From NCBI GenBank assembly GCA_937915825.1, contig CALGGT010000073.1, positions 1-31,857 on the forward strand: a DNA stretch of 31,857 nt. The letters are read 5' to 3'. The notes beneath the pieces were generated by a model. It saw only the letters and a list, made by a program, of their open reading frames with translations. It was not told where the DNA came from and searched no databases. Made by a program: the position numbers and the translations under genes. This document shows positions 25,794 to 31,857 of the stretch, in pieces (position 1 is the first letter of the stretch; each line of letters starts with the position of its first letter). The DNA comes from an uncultured Eubacterium sp. GTDB taxonomy: Bacteria > Bacillota > Clostridia > Lachnospirales > Lachnospiraceae.

Positions 25794-25804
25794 GAGGAGA
25801 TAAT

Positions 25805-26729
25805 ATGTTCAAAAGAAAAGCGTTAGAAAAGCTAAAACATTGGAAAGAAAAAAAAGCACCAAAGTATTCTGTGCTTTTGGAGGGGGCCAGACGTGTTGGG
25901 AAATCGACAATTGCCGAAGAATTTGCAAAGCAGGAGTATAGGTCATATATAAAAGTAGATTTTGCTAACATAACACAAGATATCCTTGATGTTTTCGATG
26001 ACATAGCAAATCTGGACATTTTCTTTCTTAGATTGCAAACTGCAACGGGGATAACATTGTATAAAAGAGACTCTGTCATTATTTTTGATGAGATTCAACT
26101 TATGCCGAAAGTACGTCAGGCTATAAAGTACCTGGTTGCAGATGGAAGATATGATTATATTGAGACCGGTTCTCTGATCAGTATAAAAAAGAATGTCAAG
26201 GATATAGTGCTTCCATCTGAGGAAATGAAAATACAGATATATCCGATGGATTATGAAGAATTTATGTGGGCTATTGGGAATGATACTTATGGCGTATTGC
26301 GTGATCTATATAAGTATGGAAAACTGGTTGGAAATTCCTTAAATAGAAAGCTGATGCGGGACTTTAGAATCTATATGGCAGTAGGTGGAATGCCCCAGGC
26401 TGTAGAAGCTTACGTGGAAGGCAGGAATTTTATAGAAATCGATGAAGTAAAGAGAGAAATCATAGATTTATATAAAGACGATTTTTTCAAAATCGATAAT
26501 ACGGGATTGATCGGAAGAATGTATGATTCTGTTCCAACGCAGTTGGCAACGGATAAAAGAAGTTAAGTCATCTGGAATCGGCAAACATGAATCAATTACA
26601 GAATTTCAGAAAAAGTATTCAAAGCATGTTGCGAAGAAAATCCTGCTATCACAAAAAGATATAGGCAACAGGGAAATGCTGAAATTATATCCAATATACA
26701 TGTTACCATTTTTAATTGAGAACCTGTGA
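25805..26729 (+). pseudogene. AAA_14/DUF4143 ATPase gene with an internal deletion and frameshift
   Basis: The first part (253 codons, stop at 26564-26566) has the AAA_14 domain: Walker A GARRVGKST at 27-35, Walker B VIIFDEIQ, and YETGS-like sensor (YIETGSLIS), then VGGMPQAVEAYVE and DSVPTQLATDKR, all typical of this family. Intact members are about 400-480 residues and end in a DUF4143 nuclease-like domain. That domain's tail appears at once in another frame (26559-26729): EVKSSG, KHESITEFQKKYSKH and YPIYMLPFLIENL. Some 170 residues between are missing. The join at about 26555-26563 contains AGAAGT, consistent with microhomology-mediated deletion. GAGGAG before the ATG and the promoter remain intact. 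Base composition is clearly more AT-rich than neighbours, suggesting transfer. The function of the family is unresolved. Confidence 0.82.
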
Positions 26730-26741
26730 AAAACGGCATGA

Positions 26742-26791
26742 AAACTTACGACAAACTCACGACAAAATCTTACCGATTTACACCGATTTTT
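26742..26791. repeat. Short direct repeats ACGACAAA and ACCGATTT
   Basis: ACGACAAA occurs at 26748 and 26759, and ACCGATTT at 26772 and 26782, each pair about 10-11 bp apart. They lie in the AT-rich spacer between the broken ATPase and the phosphatase gene. One helical turn spacing could suit a regulator, but the support is slight. Confidence 0.35.
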
Positions 26792-26871
26792 GCTGAGATA
26801 TGCCAGTTTTAACCAAAGTCAAAAATATTAAAAAGTGCCAAAAATAAGGTATTTAAAGGAGTTTTAAGTAT

Positions 26872-27336
26872 ATGATAAAAATACTATTTATCTGTCACGG
26901 CAATATATGTCGTTCCGTGGCCTGTGAGTACGTAATGAAAGACATTGTAAAAGAAAATGGAAAAGAAAAGGATTATTTCATTGAATCGGCTGCCACTTCT
27001 ACAGAGGAAATTGGAAATACCGTATATCCTCCTATGGAGAGAACGCTTAGAAAACATAAGGTCAACATTGGAAGTCACAGGGCTAGGCAGATCCGGCGGA
27101 GCGACTACAATGAATACGATTATCTGATCGGTATGGACCGGGAGAATATGTGGAATATGCAACGTGTATGGAGGGAAGATGAAGCGGGTAAGATCCACTA
27201 TTTAATGGATTTTACCAACACCCCCGGAGAGGTATCGGATCCCTGGTATACCAGAGATTTTGAACGAACCTATCGGGATGTAAAGGCTGGATGTGAAGGG
27301 CTGTTCTCCAGCATAGAAAAGGATCGGAACTTGTAA
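26872..27336 (+). CDS. Low-molecular-weight protein-tyrosine phosphatase
   Basis: 154 residues. The P-loop CHGNICRS begins at Cys8 with the catalytic arginine at 14 (CX5R); the usual proline after CRS is Val here. The general-acid Asp123 is in SDPWYT, the family's D-P motif. Such enzymes dephosphorylate tyrosine kinases of capsule synthesis or arginine phosphate in the McsB system; the latter would need an mcsB elsewhere. The start has AAAGGAG at 26855-26861. It lies next to the AT-rich accessory patch but its own codon use resembles the core genes except in the first codons. A bidirectional terminator follows. Confidence 0.92.
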   Translation: MIKILFICHGNICRSVACEYVMKDIVKENGKEKDYFIESAATSTEEIGNTVYPPMERTLRKHKVNIGSHRARQIRRSDYNEYDYLIGMDRENMWNMQRVWREDEAGKIHYLMDFTNTPGEVSDPWYTRDFERTYRDVKAGCEGLFSSIEKDRNL

Positions 27337-27337
27337 A

Positions 27338-27376
27338 GAAAAAAACACTCTATCAACCAGGGATAGAGTGTTTTTT
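27338..27376. terminator. Bidirectional intrinsic terminator
   Basis: AAAACACTCTATC (27342-27354) pairs perfectly with GATAGAGTGTTTT (27362-27374), with A and T runs on both sides. It sits between the converging phosphatase and Big2-protein genes and serves both. Confidence 0.92.
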
Positions 27377-27405
27377 GATTTTGTATGGTTTCATGTAATG
27401 ACGGA

Positions 27406-29148
27406 TTAGAATAAGTCGTCATTGGAATCTTCCGGACCAACATAGTTATTTGAGAACAAACCATTTGCCTGGAAATTGTATTTGGTGATGGAGGAAGGAA
27501 GGGTATCATGGGTTGCTGTATTTAAATCCGTATAGTCGGAAGGAATCCAAACGCTCTTCTTGGAGGAATATCGCAAACCGATCCGGAACGTGAAGGGATG
27601 TTCCTTGGTTGCGAAATCATTACCATCATCCGTCTCCAGTTTATAAGGTGCCGGACTTACCGTAATAAAGGTGGGATCGATGTGAAGCGCAGGCATTACC
27701 CAATTCTCTAAGGTTTCTGTCTCTCCGGTTTCATTACCGTAATCATCGTAGACCGGAATGGTTATGGTCTTAGCTTCTTCTTTTACAACCGGGTCTGCGT
27801 CATCTGAATCACCATCTACCTGGTCAAAGCAATATACATATTGATCTACCTTGATCTTCCAGGTTGTTTTATCATTGATGTCATCCGGGTTACCGTTGGG
27901 CGCATAGTTGTTTTCAGGTGTTGCACCTTTACAGAACGTACGGGACGCAAAATCACGTACATATTGAGTGGAAAGGGATTTGCCATCTTTCTTGTATGCG
28001 TAATTATTATAACCACTGGCATTGATGTTCTGTTTTTCGGAATTCGTAAGAGAATATTGAGGAAGCAGAGGATTCGTCTCGGTTAACGCTCCTGCTCCTA
28101 ATTGGATCTGATCTAACATATCAAACGCCAGCTTACCACAATTGGAATCTGTGAAATTCGTATAAACATAATTGCTTTGAGCTACCACATAAAGGGCGCC
28201 GATTACAAACGGATCTTTGCAGTTTTTGATCACATATTGAACTTGTCCCAGGGTGGTAGGCCAGGGGTTAAAGCTTACATATTCTCTCTTTAACTTAATC
28301 GGAAGAATATAGTTTTTGCCTGTTTCATCATCCTTGTAGGAGTATTTTCCGTCGAAGGGTTCTTCTTCCACGGTCCATTCTACTACATCGGATTCCGGAG
28401 ATTCAACCTCAGAAGTTACGGTTACGGAACCACTTTGAAGGGTGACGCCGTTATCATAGGAAACCGTAACGCTGTATTCACCAGCTGCCTCGGCCGCATA
28501 GGTGTTTTTGGTCGCGCCGCTGATGGCCGTACCGTCCTTATACCATTGATAGGTGGGGACGCCGGATCCGGTATTTGCCTTGGGAATGGCCCGGATGGTA
28601 ACGGCGGTTCCTTCGGAACGAATCACGCCATCTTCCGGTGTCATATTAAGAGAAACTTCTTCACTGACAGAAGAATCCGGAGTGGAAGTGGCAGCGGGTG
28701 CAGTAGTGTTCGAAGAAGGTGCCGCGGTTGTGGTTGAGGTGCCGTTGTTACCGGTATTGGTATTGGTATTGGTGTTGTCACCGGTATTGGTATTGGTGTT
28801 GGTGTTGTCACCGGTGTTGGTGCTGGTATCGGTGTCAGCTGCCAGAACCGTCACGTTGCATTTATAGGTTTTCTTTTTGAATTTTGCCTTGATCACCGCT
28901 TTTCCGGTGCTTTTCGCTGTAATCTTACCGGATTTAACGGTGGCAATGCTTTTGTTGCTGGTGGACCATTTTGCTTTTACGCTTTTCTTTCCACGTTTTA
29001 ATGTGATTTTTTTTGACTGACCAACTTTTAAAGAGATTTTCTTGTTGGAAAGTTTCACTTTTTTAGCTGCGTCGATCTCTGTGGCGGGGACCAATAATCC
29101 CAGTGTTAAAGCAGTAACACAGAGGAGACTGAGCAATGTTTTTTTCAT
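27406..29148 (-). CDS. Secreted Big2/Ig-like protein with a low-complexity linker
   Basis: 580 residues. The signal peptide runs to about 28 (MKKTLLSLLCVTALTLGLLV, then PATEIDA). A lysine-rich Big2 domain spans about 29-100 (KKISLKVGQSKKITLKRGKK ... SNKSIATVKSGKITAKSTGK). A Thr/Asn/Gly linker with a 10-residue repeat (TNTNTNTGDN) covers about 103-165. An Ig-like domain follows at about 170-245 (YQWYKDGTAISGATKNTYAA). The remaining ~330 residues are acidic and not recognised (VEWTVEEEPFDGKYSYKD ... PWPTTLGQVQYVIKN). No sortase motif is seen; the basic Big2 region may bind the wall. The start has AAAAGGAG at good spacing. It is transcribed divergently from the HD-GYP gene. Confidence 0.8.
   Translation of the reverse strand: MKKTLLSLLCVTALTLGLLVPATEIDAAKKVKLSNKKISLKVGQSKKITLKRGKKSVKAKWSTSNKSIATVKSGKITAKSTGKAVIKAKFKKKTYKCNVTVLAADTDTSTNTGDNTNTNTNTGDNTNTNTNTGNNGTSTTTAAPSSNTTAPAATSTPDSSVSEEVSLNMTPEDGVIRSEGTAVTIRAIPKANTGSGVPTYQWYKDGTAISGATKNTYAAEAAGEYSVTVSYDNGVTLQSGSVTVTSEVESPESDVVEWTVEEEPFDGKYSYKDDETGKNYILPIKLKREYVSFNPWPTTLGQVQYVIKNCKDPFVIGALYVVAQSNYVYTNFTDSNCGKLAFDMLDQIQLGAGALTETNPLLPQYSLTNSEKQNINASGYNNYAYKKDGKSLSTQYVRDFASRTFCKGATPENNYAPNGNPDDINDKTTWKIKVDQYVYCFDQVDGDSDDADPVVKEEAKTITIPVYDDYGNETGETETLENWVMPALHIDPTFITVSPAPYKLETDDGNDFATKEHPFTFRIGLRYSSKKSVWIPSDYTDLNTATHDTLPSSITKYNFQANGLFSNNYVGPEDSNDDLF
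28750..28836 (-). repeat. 30-bp in-frame tandem repeat in the linker of the Big2 protein
   Basis: ACCGG(T) steps at 28750, 28780 and 28810 define three copies with an exact 30-bp period, encoding the Thr-Asn-rich linker. Copy number could vary without breaking the frame. Confidence 0.8.
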
Positions 29149-29223
29149 AGATTTCTCCTTTTCAATGTAGATGGGAATCCTACCGAAAGAATCCGGAATG
29201 ATTCCGTTGCAAACTTCAGACTC

Positions 29224-29253
29224 ATTGTATCATATAGATCCTTCCATACGCAA
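29224..29253 (-). promoter_or_regulatory. Promoter of the Big2 protein gene
   Basis: On the reverse strand TTGCGT (29248-29253), an 18-bp spacer and TACAAT (29224-29229). The ~70-nt leader contains a CGGAAT/ATTCCG hairpin. Confidence 0.5.
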
Positions 29254-29285
29254 GAAAAAATTCGCTCATAATACTATTAAAAAAC

Positions 29286-29314
29286 TTGTAGAATTCCCTG
29301 TTTTGGTTTATAAT
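29286..29314 (+). promoter_or_regulatory. Promoter of the HD-GYP gene
   Basis: TTGTAG (29286-29291), a 17-bp spacer and TATAAT (29309-29314). The transcript starts near 29321, which rules out the in-frame GTG at 29320 as the translation start and supports ATG 29353. Confidence 0.7.
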
Positions 29315-29352
29315 AATAAGTGCAGATGATGAACGAGAAAGGGTGTTTGCCT

Positions 29353-31530
29353 ATGGATGCAAATACAAAGAGATATAACCTGGGTGAGGTTGTGATCTTA
29401 TGCCTGGCAGGAATCCTGGTTAACCTTTTATTGAATCGGTTGGTGGGGGCTCTTGGATGGCCGATCTATCTGGATACCATCGGTACCATAATTGTTGCCT
29501 ACATAGGCGGATTTGTACCGGGTATTTTTGTTGCGCTCTTAACCAATATCATTGGCTCTTTTAGCTCCTCGGTCACTCTCTATTATGGTTTTCTTAATGT
29601 ATTGATCGCGATCCTGACTACCTATTTTAAAAGAAGGAAAATGTTGAAAAAACCATTTGCAGCGGTATTGTATATATTCAGTATTTCTGCCATCGGAGGA
29701 ATTCTGGGCGGCTTTATCACCTGGTTTTTCTGCGGAGATGAAACTGAAGGAATCGTATATAAGATCTATCACTTCTTTCTGGGAACGACTACGAGGGGTG
29801 GCGGTCAGGCCGGGATCGTTGTAACATCCAATATTTGGGCCTTTATCATGAGTCAGTTTGTGGTGGATGTTATCGATAAGGCGATCTGCGCGTTGGTTGC
29901 CATGGGGGTTATCCGATTGTTGCCGGACTGGATGGAACAAAAACTGTATTTTGTCGGATGGCAGCAGACGCCCATTCCCGATAAGGAGATCCGTGACGTA
30001 AAAAAGGTAAATATCCGAAGGATGAGCATCCGGCGAAAGATTACGATCGCGTTGATCGCGGCCAGCATCTCCATTGTGATCGTGGGTGTTTCCATCAGTC
30101 TTTATTTATTCCGAAAATACAGTCAGGAACAGCATGTGGATCTGGCAAATGGGATCGCGGAACATGTGGTGGATGTCATCGATGCGGAAAAAGTGGATGA
30201 CTACATTGAGCTGGGTCCGAAGATGGATGGCTACAAAGAAACGGAAGATATGCTCTACAGCATTAAGAAAAGCTCGCCGGACATTGAATATTTATACGTT
30301 TACAAAATAAAAGAAGATGGTTGTCACGTGGTATTTGACCTGGATACCGACGACATGAAGGGGAGCGATCCGGGGGATATTGTTCCGTTTGATGAATCCT
30401 TTAAACCCTATATGGAACAGATTTTTAAGGGGGAAAAGATTGATCCTATCATTACCAATGACACCTACGGGTGGTTGTTAACCGTATATCAGCCGGTGTA
30501 TAATAAAGCGGACCGCTGTGTTTGTTACGTGGGGCTGGATATTTCCATGAGTGATCTGGGGGATTATGAAGAGGATTTTCTAATGAAGTTTATTTCCCTG
30601 AGTTTGGGATTCTTTCTGTTGATCCTTTTTTTAACATTGTGGTTTACCAAATATCACATGGCCTATCCGATCAACGCCATTGCCTATGAAACAAGAGAAA
30701 TCGTGTATGATCCGGATCGGATCAATGAGAAGATCCATGCATTGAAGGAGCTAAATATTACCACCGGCGACGAGGTGGAAAACATGTACCATACCATTTG
30801 CCAAATGACCGAGGACATGATGGGATTCTTTGCGGAAAATCGCAAGAAATCCGAATTGATCTCGAAACAGCAAAGCAGTCTGATCATGCTGTTAGCGGAT
30901 ATGGTAGAAAACCGGGATGAGTCCACCGGCGACCACGTTAAAAAGACAGCGGCTTATGTGAATATCATTCTTCGTAAACTTCGTGAAAAAGGATATCATG
31001 AGGATATTTTAACGGATCAATACATTGCGGATGTAACCCGCTCAGCGCCTTTGCATGACATTGGCAAGATCCAGATTTCCGATGCGATCTTAAACAAACC
31101 CGGGAAGTTAACGGATGAAGAGTATGAGATCATGAAGACCCATACCACAGCCGGTGCCAAGATCATAAGACAGGCGATGGAAACCATGCCGGACTCAGAC
31201 TATTTGAAAGAATCTTTGGATCTTGCCACCTACCATCATGAAAAATGGAACGGGAAGGGATATCCTTATGGGCTTTCCGGAGAAAAAATCCCGTTATCTG
31301 CCAGAGTGATGGCGGTGGCCGATGTATTTGATGCCCTGGTATCCGAACGGGTTTATAAGCCGCCATTTCCTTTTGAGAAGGCAGTTGAGATCATCCGAGA
31401 GGATGCCGGGAGTCACTTTGATCCGGTGGTGGCGGAGGCGTTCCTTGATTCTCTGGATGAGGTTCGGGCGGTAGCAAATGCAAATTACAATATGGATCTG
31501 GAGTTGAAAAAGGATCCGGAAGAGTCGTAA
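29353..31530 (+). CDS. Membrane HD-GYP phosphodiesterase with ECF-S-like N-terminal domain
   Basis: 725 residues from the ATG at 29353 (AAAGGG nine bases upstream). The N-terminal multi-helix region (about 8-200) resembles the S component of ECF vitamin transporters (YLDTIGTIIVAYIGGFVPGI, LLTNIIGSF). A second membrane helix near 225-245 is followed by an extracellular sensor-like domain (about 250-415, ending VYQPVYNKADRCVCYVGLDI), another helix at about 425-445 and a HAMP-like linker. The C-terminal HD-GYP domain shows H568-D569 in LHDIGK, HTTAGAKII, HHE at 628-630 and GYP at 636-638, and DVFDALVSERVYK, so it should hydrolyse cyclic di-GMP. The signal is unknown. The gene is transcribed divergently from the Big2 protein, whose level it may influence. 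Confidence 0.88.
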   Translation: MDANTKRYNLGEVVILCLAGILVNLLLNRLVGALGWPIYLDTIGTIIVAYIGGFVPGIFVALLTNIIGSFSSSVTLYYGFLNVLIAILTTYFKRRKMLKKPFAAVLYIFSISAIGGILGGFITWFFCGDETEGIVYKIYHFFLGTTTRGGGQAGIVVTSNIWAFIMSQFVVDVIDKAICALVAMGVIRLLPDWMEQKLYFVGWQQTPIPDKEIRDVKKVNIRRMSIRRKITIALIAASISIVIVGVSISLYLFRKYSQEQHVDLANGIAEHVVDVIDAEKVDDYIELGPKMDGYKETEDMLYSIKKSSPDIEYLYVYKIKEDGCHVVFDLDTDDMKGSDPGDIVPFDESFKPYMEQIFKGEKIDPIITNDTYGWLLTVYQPVYNKADRCVCYVGLDISMSDLGDYEEDFLMKFISLSLGFFLLILFLTLWFTKYHMAYPINAIAYETREIVYDPDRINEKIHALKELNITTGDEVENMYHTICQMTEDMMGFFAENRKKSELISKQQSSLIMLLADMVENRDESTGDHVKKTAAYVNIILRKLREKGYHEDILTDQYIADVTRSAPLHDIGKIQISDAILNKPGKLTDEEYEIMKTHTTAGAKIIRQAMETMPDSDYLKESLDLATYHHEKWNGKGYPYGLSGEKIPLSARVMAVADVFDALVSERVYKPPFPFEKAVEIIREDAGSHFDPVVAEAFLDSLDEVRAVANANYNMDLELKKDPEES

Positions 31531-31592
31531 AACGACTGGAAAGAGATTCCGGAATTAAAAAGCGGAAGAACAGAGAATAAGGGGATAGGAAT

Positions 31593-31815
31593 ATGGGACC
31601 GTTGCAGGTAAATATCGAAGATTGGTGGGTTGTGATACTGGTCGTTCTTCTGATCCTTGGGGTTTTGCTTTTTCTTGTTACCAGGCAGAAGCGGAAAGTT
31701 AAAGAAGAGGGCTATGTATATGTGATATCCAACATCGGATCATTTGGTCCGGACGTATATAAGATCGGTGTGACGAGACGGGAGCACCCAATGGAGAGGA
31801 TTGAGGAGTTGTATA
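31593..31815 (+). CDS. 3'-truncated T5orf172/GIY-YIG-like membrane protein
   Basis: Good site AAGGGGATAGG before the ATG. One membrane helix lies at about 11-29 (WWVVILVVLLILGVLLFLV), then a basic stretch and GYVYVISNIGSFGPDVYKIG followed by VTRREHPMERIEEL, which is the start of the T5orf172/MUG113 branch of the GIY-YIG fold. The genuine sequence ends at about 31815; the last six residues of the apparent ORF (IGRAHV) are translated adapter. The rest of the protein is missing from the contig. Members are putative nucleases, but here only the fold is indicated and membrane anchoring is unusual. Confidence 0.7.
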
Positions 31816-31857
31816 AGATCGGAAGAGCACACGTCTGAACTCCAGTCACTAGCTTAT
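31816..31857 (+). other. Illumina TruSeq adapter with index at the contig end (artefact)
   Basis: AGATCGGAAGAGC starts at 31816 and the sequence continues through CACACGTCTGAACTCCAGTC AC, then TAGCTT (31850-31855) and AT. This is the standard TruSeq indexed adapter from established knowledge; TAGCTT corresponds to index 10 in the TruSeq LT set. It is not biological sequence. Confidence 0.98.

Noticed and set aside
27841..28867. Open frames on the + strand opposite the Big2 protein
   Set aside because: Shadows of the reverse-strand gene; Thr/Asn repeats give long Val/Leu runs on the other strand.

Overview
The window looks like one complete assembly contig from a Gram-positive anaerobe of the Clostridia, most likely a gut or rumen Lachnospiraceae. 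This rests on the addB-addA pair with iron-sulfur-type AddB, a clpC-radA remnant of the Firmicutes stress operon, strong AGGAGG ribosome binding sites, TTGxxx-17-TATAAT promoters, and several secreted proteins with lysine-rich beta modules (SH3b, Big2, BspA-type LRR). The genus cannot be read from the sequence. The last ~42 bases are an Illumina TruSeq adapter with a 6-base index, so the right edge is an artefact and the last gene is cut.

Layout. 1-362 is a decayed IS21-type IstA transposase fragment. 363-1388 carries no convincing gene: it holds an intrinsic-terminator hairpin, several GC-rich hairpins, an array of ~41-bp repeats, a long interrupted hairpin, and a second array (38-bp period) in inverted orientation that runs up to the promoter of a YugP-type membrane zinc peptidase (1389-2081). 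At 2155-2504 a strong sigma-A-type promoter drives a structured RNA of ~310 nt that ends in an intrinsic terminator only 22 bases before the start codon of nadE.

2527-16976 is a mostly co-directional, tightly spaced block: nadE (glutamine-dependent NAD synthetase), addB and addA (double-strand-break helicase-nuclease), a secreted SH3b/N-acetylglucosaminidase coupled to addA by an ATGA overlap, a cohesin-like membrane-anchored protein, and clpC. 17137-22144 holds a small conserved clostridial protein preceded by a 12-codon overlapping leader ORF, radA, a four-helix membrane protein, a DUF4234-type membrane protein with an amphipathic helical tail, and an acetolactate-synthase-like ThDP enzyme. 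22170-25564 holds a secreted LRR protein and a cation diffusion facilitator.

25660-26870 is an AT-rich accessory patch: a 63-bp duplicated promoter/operator region and an AAA/DUF4143 ATPase gene broken by an internal deletion. It is followed by a low-molecular-weight tyrosine phosphatase, a bidirectional terminator, a reverse-strand secreted Big2/Ig protein, and, from a divergent promoter, a membrane HD-GYP protein whose N-terminus resembles an ECF-transporter S component. A truncated T5orf172/GIY-YIG-like membrane protein ends the contig.

The strongest candidates for something undescribed are the structured leader RNA with a terminator in front of nadE, the repeat/hairpin island at 861-1316, the duplicated operator in front of the broken AAA gene, and the hairpin embedded in the 5' end of addB.
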